This document shows positions 7,972 through 14,526 of a stretch of 14,536 nucleotides of DNA, piece by piece. This DNA comes from Ruminococcus sp. UBA3280. GTDB taxonomy: Bacteria > Bacillota > Clostridia > Oscillospirales > Ruminococcaceae. The position numbers and the translations under genes were made by a program. A model generated the notes under the pieces. It was given only the letters and a program-made list of their open reading frames with translations. It searched no databases and was not told where the DNA came from. The stretch's first letter is position 1, and every line of letters starts with the position of its first letter. The stretch covers positions 33,165 through 47,700 of the forward strand of contig DETU01000094.1 in NCBI GenBank assembly GCA_002362175.1. Reading direction: 5' to 3'.

Positions 7972-8000
7972 ATAATATCATATCCGTTTTGTTTTGTCAA
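7972..8000 (-). promoter_or_regulatory. valS: Promoter of the valS operon
   Basis: TTGACA (7995-8000) and TATTAT (7972-7977) are 17 bp apart on the minus strand, placing the start near 7965, about 10 nt before Stem I of the T-box. A near-consensus housekeeping promoter, which fits control by attenuation rather than by initiation. Confidence 0.85.
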
Positions 8001-8053
8001 CAGGTCAGGGATAAATTTATATAATAATTTCACGATAAAGTCAACAAAAAATC

Positions 8054-8077
8054 CATTAATTTTTTTACAAATTAATG
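8054..8077. repeat. Perfect 9-bp dyad in the divergent control region
   Basis: CATTAATTT (8054-8062) and AAATTAATG (8069-8077) are exact inverted copies around a 6-nt centre. The dyad lies about 54 bp upstream of the valS -35 box and 16 bp upstream of the first pcrA-side -35 box. It could be an operator for either side; with AT-rich sequence, chance is also possible. Confidence 0.45.
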
Positions 8078-8092
8078 ATTTGAAAAACTCCG

Positions 8093-8121
8093 TTGACATA
8101 CATTTCAATTTGTGATAAAAT
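8093..8121 (+). promoter_or_regulatory. Candidate promoter P1 toward pcrA-pyk
   Basis: TTGACA (8093-8098) and TAAAAT (8116-8121) are separated by 17 bp. The predicted start near 8128 gives a leader of about 176 nt before pcrA, long for a helicase gene, containing a perfect hairpin at 8144-8169. No open frame of any size with a ribosome site lies in this leader. Confidence 0.7.
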
Positions 8122-8143
8122 AGATATGGCATAAATACATAAA

Positions 8144-8169
8144 CCGCATATTGTACCGTAAATATGCGG
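8144..8169 (+). other. Perfect 9-bp hairpin in the P1 leader
   Basis: CCGCATATT (8144-8152) and AATATGCGG (8161-8169) form an uninterrupted stem with loop GTACCGTA. No T run follows, so it is not an intrinsic terminator. It could be an RNA stabiliser, a protein site, or a DNA operator between P1 and P2. Confidence 0.5.
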
Positions 8170-8182
8170 AAGAAAACAGGTC

Positions 8183-8201
8183 TTGACAAATATGATATAA
8201 T
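8183..8201 (+). promoter_or_regulatory. Candidate extended -10 promoter P2 before pcrA
   Basis: TGATATAAT (8193-8201) is a perfect TATAAT preceded by TGn, an extended -10 that can work without a -35 box. The start would be near 8208, leaving a 96-nt leader. A perfect TTGACA (8183-8188) lies only 7 bp upstream, too close to serve as its -35. A weaker pair, TTGGGA (8208-8213) and TATAAC (8230-8235) with a 16-bp spacer, lies just downstream. Confidence 0.5.
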
Positions 8202-8303
8202 ATTTATTTGGGAATACATATACTAAAAATATAACGGCAGGCTTTCATAATATGCATAATACATTCTCTTTCCCATATTACTAAAAATTAATGGAGACTT
8301 TTT

Positions 8304-10682
8304 ATGAATAATATTTCTTTTTACAAGCAAAAAAAAGCTGCACTGAAAAAGTATTTCAGTCGTATGAATGAAATGCAGCAGGAAGCTGTATTTACTGTAA
8401 ACGGTCCGGTGCTTGTCCTTGCCGGAGCGGGAAGCGGAAAAACAACTGTTATTGTAAACCGCATAGCAAACATGATTAAATTCGGAAATGCCTATGCCGA
8501 CGAAAACGGTGATGCCCGTCCGAATGATATTGAATTTCTTAAAGACTATGCAGACGGTGAATATGATGACGACCCTGATGCTGTTCTTGACGTTCAGGAT
8601 ATAATAGCGGTTGATACAGTAAAACCGTGGAATATTCTTGCAATTACATTTACAAACAAGGCGGCGGCTGAACTCAGGGAAAGACTTTCTGATATACTCG
8701 GTGAGGACGGTCAGAGAATAAATGCATCAACTTTTCATTCAGCTTGCGTTAGAATTTTAAGAACCGAAATAGAATGTCTCGGCTATGGAAAGGACTTCAC
8801 AATATATGATTCCGACGACAGCAAGAGACTTATAAATTCAATAATGCGTGATGAAATGGATATTTCCGAAAAATTGTTTGCTGCAGGTATGGTTCAGAGT
8901 GAGATAAGTTCCGCAAAAAACAATATGATTTCACCTGAAAATCTGCTTGCCGAAGCAGGAATAGATTACCGCAGAAAAGTAATCGCACGTATATATAATG
9001 TTTATCAGGAAAGACTGAAACAGGCAAACGCTCTTGATTTTGACGATATTATTACCCTTACCGTTGAGATTTTTGAAAAATATCCCGAAACCCTTAAAAA
9101 ATATCAGGAACGTTTTAAATATATTATGGTTGATGAATATCAGGATACAAACTATGTACAGTTCAGGCTTGTTTCAATGCTCGCAGGAGAAGAACAGAAT
9201 ATATGTGTTGTAGGTGACGACGACCAGAGCATATACAGATTCAGGGGTGCGGATATAGGCAATATTTTAAGCTTTGAACAGAAATTCAGCGGTGCAAGGG
9301 TTATACGTCTTGAACAGAATTACCGTTCAACACAGACTATTCTTGATGCAGCAAATTCAGTAATAAGCCACAACAGCAGTCGTAAAGAAAAGAAATTATG
9401 GACAGACGGTGAAAAAGGTTCAAAGGTTTACTGGTATAAATCATTTGACGAAAACGATGAAGCAAAGTTTATTACTGATACTGTAAAGAAAATAAAAATG
9501 ATAACGGGAAAATATTCTGACAGTGCCGTGCTTTACAGAATGAATGCACAGTCCAATGCCGTTGAAAGAATGTTTGTAAGTGAGGGTATTCCTTATAAAA
9601 TTTATGGCGGAGTACGTTTTTATGACCGAAAAGAAGTAAAGGATATTATAGCTTATCTTGCTTTTGTTAATAATCCTAATGATATGCTCCGTTTCAAGCG
9701 TATAATAAACGAACCAAAGCGTAATATAGGTGATGCAACTGTTGCACTTATTGAGGATATAAGCCGTGATTTGAATATTTCTCCGTTTGGTGTTATGAAA
9801 AGGTGTGAGGAATACGCCCCGCTTTCAAAGAAAGTGAACACTCTGAAAAGTGTAGCATCTCTTTTTGAGTCGCTCATAGAAAAATCGTACGAACTTCCGC
9901 TTGATGAATTTTTTGACTATGTACTTGAAAATACAGGTTATCTTGAATACCTGAACACACTTGAAAATGCTGATACCAAAATTGAGAATACAGAGGAACT
10001 CCGTTCTTCAATAGTTCAGTACATGAAATCAACTCCAAGACCGACACTCAGCGGTTTTCTTGAAGATATAGTCCTTTATACAGAGGCAGACCGTGATGAC
10101 AATTCAGAGGATAAGGTTACTCTCATGACTGTTCATTCCGCAAAGGGTCTTGAATATGAGAATGTTTTTGTAATCGGTATGGAGGAGGGAATTTTTCCGA
10201 GTTCACGTTCCTTTGACAATGAAGAAGACCTTGAGGAAGAACGCCGTCTCGCATATGTTGCAATAACACGTGCAAAGAAAAAACTTTACCTTACAAGTGC
10301 AAGACAGCGTATGCTTTTCGGACAGACACACAGAAATGTTACATCACGTTTTATGCGTGAAATCGGAAACGAACTCATAGAAAAGCATGACAACGCCGCA
10401 AGAATGAAGAATAAAATAAATGAAAACGATAACCCCGTTACTGCTGTACATTCCTCAACACTTCAGCAGCAGCTTGCAAGAAACAGAATGCATTCCGTTA
10501 CTCCGTCAAAAACGGAAAATACTTCATATTCGGCAGGTGAAAGGGTTCAGCATAATGTTTTCGGAGAGGGAATAATAATTTCCTCTAAGGCTATGGCAAA
10601 CGACGCTCTGCTTGAAATATCGTTTGAAAAGGCAGGTACAAAAAGAATAATGGCTAATCATGCAAAGCTTAAAAAACTTTGA
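8304..10682 (+). CDS. pcrA: ATP-dependent DNA helicase PcrA/UvrD
   Basis: A 3'-5' superfamily 1A helicase for nucleotide excision repair, replication restart and clearing of RecA or stalled RNA polymerase. Motifs in order: GAGSGKT (residues 41-47), AITFTNKAA (113-121), DEYQD (277-281), VGDDDQSIYRFRGAD (303-317), TVHSAKGLEYENVFVIG (609-625) and EEERRLAYVAITRAK (644-658). A flexible, polar linker (about 695-742) leads to a C-terminal Tudor-like domain (743-792, GERVQHNVFGEGIIIS) that in PcrA binds RNA polymerase. The length is 792, somewhat above the usual 720-750, mainly because of an acidic insertion at about 61-107 between motifs I and Ia. ATG 8304 has GGAGA 6 nt upstream. It is followed 20 nt later by pyk, so the two are probably co-transcribed. 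Confidence 0.96.
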   Translation: MNNISFYKQKKAALKKYFSRMNEMQQEAVFTVNGPVLVLAGAGSGKTTVIVNRIANMIKFGNAYADENGDARPNDIEFLKDYADGEYDDDPDAVLDVQDIIAVDTVKPWNILAITFTNKAAAELRERLSDILGEDGQRINASTFHSACVRILRTEIECLGYGKDFTIYDSDDSKRLINSIMRDEMDISEKLFAAGMVQSEISSAKNNMISPENLLAEAGIDYRRKVIARIYNVYQERLKQANALDFDDIITLTVEIFEKYPETLKKYQERFKYIMVDEYQDTNYVQFRLVSMLAGEEQNICVVGDDDQSIYRFRGADIGNILSFEQKFSGARVIRLEQNYRSTQTILDAANSVISHNSSRKEKKLWTDGEKGSKVYWYKSFDENDEAKFITDTVKKIKMITGKYSDSAVLYRMNAQSNAVERMFVSEGIPYKIYGGVRFYDRKEVKDIIAYLAFVNNPNDMLRFKRIINEPKRNIGDATVALIEDISRDLNISPFGVMKRCEEYAPLSKKVNTLKSVASLFESLIEKSYELPLDEFFDYVLENTGYLEYLNTLENADTKIENTEELRSSIVQYMKSTPRPTLSGFLEDIVLYTEADRDDNSEDKVTLMTVHSAKGLEYENVFVIGMEEGIFPSSRSFDNEEDLEEERRLAYVAITRAKKKLYLTSARQRMLFGQTHRNVTSRFMREIGNELIEKHDNAARMKNKINENDNPVTAVHSSTLQQQLARNRMHSVTPSKTENTSYSAGERVQHNVFGEGIIISSKAMANDALLEISFEKAGTKRIMANHAKLKKL

Positions 10683-10689
10683 TAATAAT

Positions 10690-10695
10690 AAGGAG
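10690..10695 (+). promoter_or_regulatory. Ribosome binding site fixing the pyk start
   Basis: AAGGAG lies 7 nt before ATG 10703. A TTG in the same frame at 10679, overlapping the pcrA stop, would add eight residues not seen in the family and has no ribosome site. Confidence 0.85.
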
Positions 10696-10702
10696 TAAAT
10701 TT

Positions 10703-12127
10703 ATGAGAAAAACAAAAATTGTCTGCACAATCGGTCCTGCTACCGACGACAAGAATATCATGCGTGAACTTATGCTTGCAGGTATGAATGTGGCACGTTT
10801 CAATTTTTCACACGGAGAATATGAAACACATGAACAGCGTTTCCGTATGGTTGAGGAACTCCGTAAGGAACTCGATTTACCTATTGCTACCCTGCTTGAT
10901 ACAAAAGGTCCTGAAATACGTCTCGGAAAGTTCGTTGACGACAAGCCTGTTGAAATTTACGACGGAGATTTATATATTCTCACAACAGAAGATATTCTCT
11001 GCGACAATCAGAGGGGAAGTATAAGTTTCAAGAAGCTCCCCCGTGATGTAAGTATAGGAACAAGAATCCTGATAAACGACGGTGTTATTGAACTTCTTGC
11101 AGAAAAGGTTACACAAAATGAGATAGTATGCCGTGTAATTCACGGAGGAATACTTTCCAACAACAAGGGAATAAATGTTCCGGGAGTAAAACTTTCAATG
11201 CCTTATCTCAGTGAAAGTGATATGAACGACCTTGAATTCGGTGCAAAAATGGGATTTGACTTCATTGCCGCAAGTTTTGTGCGTACTGCTGCCGACATAA
11301 ACTATTTAAGAAAGTTTACACACAGTTTAGGCTGGTTTGACGTGCGTATAATTGCTAAAATCGAAAATACTGACGGTGTTGAGAATATCGACGAAATTCT
11401 TGAAGCTGCTGATGGTATAATGGTAGCAAGAGGCGATATGGGTGTTGAAATACCGTTCGAGCAGATACCCGCAATTCAGAAGGAACTTATTCACAAGGGT
11501 TACAATGCAGGTAAGCAGGTTATCACAGCTACTCAGATGCTTGAATCAATGATAACAAATCCACGCCCTACACGTGCGGAGATTACAGACGTTGCCAACG
11601 CTATATATGACGGCACAAGTGCTATTATGCTTTCAGGAGAAACAGCCGCAGGTGCATATCCTGTTGAAGTGGTAAAGACCATGGCATTGATTGCAGAAAC
11701 TACGGAAAACAATATTGACTATAAGGGTGAATTTGCTTCACGCCGTACAGAACCCAACAACAATATTGCTGAAGCAATCGCACACGCAACCGTTACAACC
11801 GCACATGACCTCAATGCAAGAGCAATTATTACTGTCTCCCTCTGCGGACAGACAGCAAGACTTATTTCAAAATATCGTCCGCTTTGTCCGATTATATGCT
11901 GTACCACAGGTGAAACCGCACAGCGTCAGATGAACATGAGCTGGGGCGTTATACCGCTGATTATCGGTGAAAAGCATAGCACAGACGAACTTTTTTCAGC
12001 GGCTGTTCAGGCGGCAGAGTCGAACGGTCTTGCACAGGACGGTGATATAGTTACCATTACAGCCGGTGTACCTATCGGTGTTTCAGGTAGTACCAATATG
12101 CTTAAAGTTGCGAAAATCGGAAAATAA
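10703..12127 (+). CDS. pyk: Pyruvate kinase
   Basis: Transfers phosphate from phosphoenolpyruvate to ADP, giving pyruvate and ATP, the last step of glycolysis. 474 residues: a complete catalytic enzyme without the extra C-terminal PEP-utiliser-like domain of Bacillus pyruvate kinase. Key segments are MRKTKIVCTIGPA at the start, ARFNFSHG (residues 31-38), DTKGPEIRLG (66-75), IIAKIENTDGVENIDEIL (216-233, with Lys219 and Glu221 as catalytic and metal residues), ARGDMGVEIP (242-251, Asp245 as metal ligand) and the signature around ATQMLESMITNPRPTRAE (276-293). The B domain is about 70-165. The C-terminal allosteric domain (about 340-474) ends in GSTNMLKVAKIGK. It lies 20 nt behind pcrA, with no room for a promoter in the gap. 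A terminator follows 10 nt after its stop. Confidence 0.97.
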   Translation: MRKTKIVCTIGPATDDKNIMRELMLAGMNVARFNFSHGEYETHEQRFRMVEELRKELDLPIATLLDTKGPEIRLGKFVDDKPVEIYDGDLYILTTEDILCDNQRGSISFKKLPRDVSIGTRILINDGVIELLAEKVTQNEIVCRVIHGGILSNNKGINVPGVKLSMPYLSESDMNDLEFGAKMGFDFIAASFVRTAADINYLRKFTHSLGWFDVRIIAKIENTDGVENIDEILEAADGIMVARGDMGVEIPFEQIPAIQKELIHKGYNAGKQVITATQMLESMITNPRPTRAEITDVANAIYDGTSAIMLSGETAAGAYPVEVVKTMALIAETTENNIDYKGEFASRRTEPNNNIAEAIAHATVTTAHDLNARAIITVSLCGQTARLISKYRPLCPIICCTTGETAQRQMNMSWGVIPLIIGEKHSTDELFSAAVQAAESNGLAQDGDIVTITAGVPIGVSGSTNMLKVAKIGK

Positions 12128-12137
12128 TATAAAAAGA

Positions 12138-12163
12138 CCCCTCTGTTACGAGGGGATTTTTTT
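12138..12163. terminator. Bidirectional terminator between pyk and the phosphoesterase gene
   Basis: CCCCTC (12138-12143) pairs with GAGGGG (12150-12155) around a 6-nt loop. Seven T follow on the plus strand (12157-12163). On the minus strand a TC and then five T (opposite 12131-12135) follow, so it can end both convergent units. It lies 10 nt beyond the pyk stop and 2 nt beyond the stop of the opposing gene. Confidence 0.9.
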
Positions 12164-12165
12164 AT

Positions 12166-12753
12166 TTAAATTTCGATAATATATTTTTCAAATGCGTTTA
12201 TAACAGTAGTTTTACCGATTATCTGTGTACGTCTGAAATTTCCGTAAGTCCTGTGTACATGACCATGAATAAAAAATTTCGGGTTATATTTCTGAATAAG
12301 CTTGTTAAAACACTCAAAACCCCTGTGTGTCAAATCGTTCATATCATTTATGTTTCGGGCAGGAGCGTGTGTCAGCAGAATGTCAAAACCTTTGTTTTTC
12401 ATCAGACTTAAACGGCATTTTCCAATACGGCGTTGCATTTCTTTTTCGGTAAACTGAAAATGTCCGTTGCCGTATTTCATGGAACCGCCGAGACCGAAAA
12501 TTCTTATTCCCTTGTAATTAATGATTTTATCATCAATACAAATACAGCCTTCAGGGGCTTTATGTAAATAGTTTTCGTCGTGGTTGCCATGAACGTACAG
12601 AACATCAATATTAGTCATAGTTGCAAGGAAAGTCAGATATTCTTCATTCAAATCACCGCATGAAAGTATAAGGTCTATACCGTCGGTTTTGGACTTGTTC
12701 CAAAAATCCCAAAGCGAACGACTTTCCTCGTCGGAGATTAAAAGTATTTTCAT
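12166..12753 (-). CDS. Calcineurin-like metallophosphoesterase, atypical motif I
   Basis: A 195-residue single-domain phosphoesterase. Metal-site motifs are CGDL (residues 32-35), GNHDE (56-60), THA (128-130) and HGHVH (163-167). The first motif, normally D-x-H, reads ISDEES here: Asp8 is present, but the histidine position is Glu10. The fold starts at once (MKILLISD) with no signal peptide, so the enzyme is cytoplasmic. The nearest well-known relatives are YfcE/MJ0936-type phosphodiesterases, but the substrate is unknown. Its ATG overlaps the TGA of the HAD gene (ATGA, 12750-12753), so translation is probably coupled. It is the last gene of the queA unit, ending at the shared terminator. Confidence 0.88.
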   Translation of the reverse strand: MKILLISDEESRSLWDFWNKSKTDGIDLILSCGDLNEEYLTFLATMTNIDVLYVHGNHDENYLHKAPEGCICIDDKIINYKGIRIFGLGGSMKYGNGHFQFTEKEMQRRIGKCRLSLMKNKGFDILLTHAPARNINDMNDLTHRGFECFNKLIQKYNPKFFIHGHVHRTYGNFRRTQIIGKTTVINAFEKYIIEI

Positions 12754-13391
12754 TTAAGTATAAATTCTGCTATATCGGACGGTTTTTCCGCTATGAAGTC
12801 TGCACCTGCGTTTTCAAGTTCCTCACGTCCTCTGAATCCCCATACACAGCCTATTGAAGATATTCCTGCATTTTTTGCGGTCTGAATATCAACATTACTG
12901 TCACCAATCATAAATATGTGATTATCTTCGGGAAGTTCCGAGATTATTTCTGATATAATTGCGGTATCGGGTTTTTTCGGACGTTCTGAACAGCCACCGA
13001 GAATTTTTATAAAATTGTATTCAGAAAGAAGTTCCCTTACAATCTGACGTGCGAAATTCTGTGGCTTGTTGGTTGCGACAGCAAGAGTGACATTATTTTC
13101 TTTAAGAATATCAAGACATTTTTTCATGCCGTCATAGAGATTTGTTTTGTCAAGAAAGTGTTTTCCGTAGTATTCACTGAAAATTTCAAGAAGCTTTTCG
13201 GTATCGTCTTTTTTGTCGTCGGGCAACGCACGGTAACAAAGTTTCTGAACACCGTTTCCTACAAATTTTTTATAGCTTTCATAGGGGTGAACGGGATAAC
13301 CAAGTTGTTTTAGAGCGAAGTTTGTAGCGTCGGCAAGGTCACACAGGGTATCGGCAAGAGTGCCGTCAAGGTCAAAGATAGCAGTTATCAT
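12750..13391 (-). CDS. HAD-superfamily phosphatase, phosphoglycolate phosphatase-like
   Basis: A 213-residue phosphatase of the Gph/PpaX group (HAD subfamily IA). Motif I is FDLDGTLADT (residues 6-15, nucleophile Asp7 and acid Asp9), motif II is ATNKP (106-110, Thr107), motif III lysine lies in RPKKPD (137-142), and motif IV is GDSNVDIQTA (163-172). The helical cap, inserted after motif I, runs about 15-85. The length matches phosphoglycolate phosphatases, whose role is to clear 2-phosphoglycolate from DNA repair. PpaX-type pyrophosphatase, or action on sugar phosphates, cannot be excluded. The AAGGAG site (13400-13405) lies 8 nt before ATG 13391, in the 15-nt gap after queA. Confidence 0.88.
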   Translation of the reverse strand: MITAIFDLDGTLADTLCDLADATNFALKQLGYPVHPYESYKKFVGNGVQKLCYRALPDDKKDDTEKLLEIFSEYYGKHFLDKTNLYDGMKKCLDILKENNVTLAVATNKPQNFARQIVRELLSEYNFIKILGGCSERPKKPDTAIISEIISELPEDNHIFMIGDSNVDIQTAKNAGISSIGCVWGFRGREELENAGADFIAEKPSDIAEFILK

Positions 13392-13406
13392 AATTATTTC
13401 TCCTTT

Positions 13407-14438
13407 TTACAGAATACACATACAGTCACCGAAACTGAAAAATCTGTATTTTTCGTCAACGGCAATTCTGTATGCGTTCATGGTGTTTTCGTAACCCATA
13501 AAAGCGGACACAAGCATAATCAGCGTACTTTCAGGCAGGTGGAAGTTAGTAATAAGACCGTCAATGCACTTGAATTTATAGGACGGATAAATAAAAATGT
13601 CCGTATATCCCTCATGTGCGGAAATTTCGTTGTAGAAAGTAGCAACACTTTCAAGAGTACGGCAGGCGGTAGTGCCTACAGCTATAACACGTCCGCCGTT
13701 GGCTTTTGTTTCGTTTATCAAATCGGCGGTTTCCTGCGGAAGAAAATAATGCTCACTGTGCATTTTGTGATTAAGAACGTTGTCCTCCTTTACGGGACGG
13801 AACGTTCCCAAACCTACATGAAGTGTAACAAAAGCTGTTTTTATACCTTTTTCATGAAGTTCGTCAATCATTTCGGGAGTGAAGTGAAGTCCGGCGGTGG
13901 GGGCGGCTGCCGAACCGAGTTCACGGGAATATACTGTCTGATAACGTTCTTTATTTTCAAGTTTTTCGGTAATGTAAGGTGGCAACGGCATTTGTCCTAT
14001 ATCTTCAAGTGCAGTGAAGAAATTACCCTCACACTCAAATCTGACTATTCTGTTTCCGTCGTCCTTAGCCTCAACCACTTCCGCAATAAGACGACCGTTT
14101 CCGAAAGAAAATTTCACCCCGACTTTTGCTTTTTTTGCAGGACGACAAATAATCTCCCATAACTTGTCGCCTTTCTGTTCAAGCAGAAGAAATTCAATAA
14201 AAGTATGATTTTCAATTTTTTCACCGTAAAGTCTTGCGGGAATAACACGTGAGTCGTTCATTACCAGCAAATCACCTTTTTTGAGATGACTGCATAAATT
14301 ATAGAAATGGTCGTGTTCAACCGCACCTGTCTGACGGTTTACGCACATCATTCTTGACGAATTTCTCGGCTCAACGGGAGTCTGTGCAATTAATTCTTCA
14401 GGTAAATCATAGTAAAAATCGGATTTTAAAAGTTCCAT
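13407..14438 (-). CDS. queA: S-adenosylmethionine:tRNA ribosyltransferase-isomerase
   Basis: Transfers and isomerises the ribosyl part of S-adenosylmethionine onto preQ1 at the wobble position of GUN-anticodon tRNAs, giving epoxyqueuosine. The 343-residue length is normal. Landmarks are NDSRVIPARL (61-70), GQMPLPPYI (148-156), YSRELGSAAAPTAGLHFT (170-187), HVGLGTFRPV (207-216), GTTACRTLES (255-264), KFKCIDGLITNFHLPESTL (288-306) and the C-terminal AYRIAVDEKYRFFSFGDCM. I chose ATG 14438 (MELLKSDFYYDLP) because AAGGAG lies 10 nt upstream. An upstream ATG at 14474 would add a lysine- and arginine-rich stretch that is really the ribosome-site leader. First gene of a three-gene unit with the HAD and phosphoesterase genes. 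No other queuosine gene is in the window. Confidence 0.97.
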   Translation of the reverse strand: MELLKSDFYYDLPEELIAQTPVEPRNSSRMMCVNRQTGAVEHDHFYNLCSHLKKGDLLVMNDSRVIPARLYGEKIENHTFIEFLLLEQKGDKLWEIICRPAKKAKVGVKFSFGNGRLIAEVVEAKDDGNRIVRFECEGNFFTALEDIGQMPLPPYITEKLENKERYQTVYSRELGSAAAPTAGLHFTPEMIDELHEKGIKTAFVTLHVGLGTFRPVKEDNVLNHKMHSEHYFLPQETADLINETKANGGRVIAVGTTACRTLESVATFYNEISAHEGYTDIFIYPSYKFKCIDGLITNFHLPESTLIMLVSAFMGYENTMNAYRIAVDEKYRFFSFGDCMCIL

Positions 14439-14448
14439 AATATAAAAT

Positions 14449-14454
14449 CTCCTT
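14449..14454 (-). promoter_or_regulatory. Ribosome binding site fixing the queA start
   Basis: AAGGAG lies 10 nt before ATG 14438. It falls inside the longer open frame, which argues against the start at 14474. Confidence 0.85.
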
Positions 14455-14495
14455 TTCTTTTTTTGGTAATTCAATTATTTGCAAGCGTTGAAAGC

Positions 14496-14526
14496 ATTAT
14501 ATTCTGAAAATTTTTCAGATGTTCAA
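14496..14526 (-). promoter_or_regulatory. Candidate queA promoter with a centred dyad
   Basis: On the minus strand a perfect TATAAT (14496-14501) has TTGAAC (14521-14526, four of six consensus bases) at a 19-bp spacing. The spacer contains the dyad TCTGAAAA-T-TTTTCAGA in plus-strand sense (14503-14519), whose centre at 14511 is also the centre of the spacer. The predicted start is near 14489, giving a leader of about 51 nt. The -35 match is modest. Confidence 0.5.

Noticed and set aside
8144..8169. Hairpin as an intrinsic terminator or a second T-box attenuator
   Set aside because: No T run follows, and no T-box sequence of the TGG-N type lies upstream of it.
8183..8201. TTGACA and TATAAT as a normal -35/-10 pair before pcrA
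   Set aside because: They are only 7 bp apart, far from the 16-18 bp a sigma-70 type polymerase needs; the -10 can only be argued as an extended -10.
7935..8219. 94-codon open frame on the minus strand across the valS promoter
   Set aside because: It spans the consensus valS promoter and the start of the T-box, has no ribosome binding site, and its translation resembles no family I recognise.
10679..10702. TTG start giving pyruvate kinase eight extra residues
   Set aside because: No ribosome binding site precedes it, and MRKTKIVCTIGPA after the AAGGAG site is the usual family start.
13539..14162. 207-codon plus-strand open frame opposite queA
   Set aside because: It lies antisense to strong queA motifs and its low-complexity Phe/Cys/Ser-rich translation matches no family; no ribosome site was seen.
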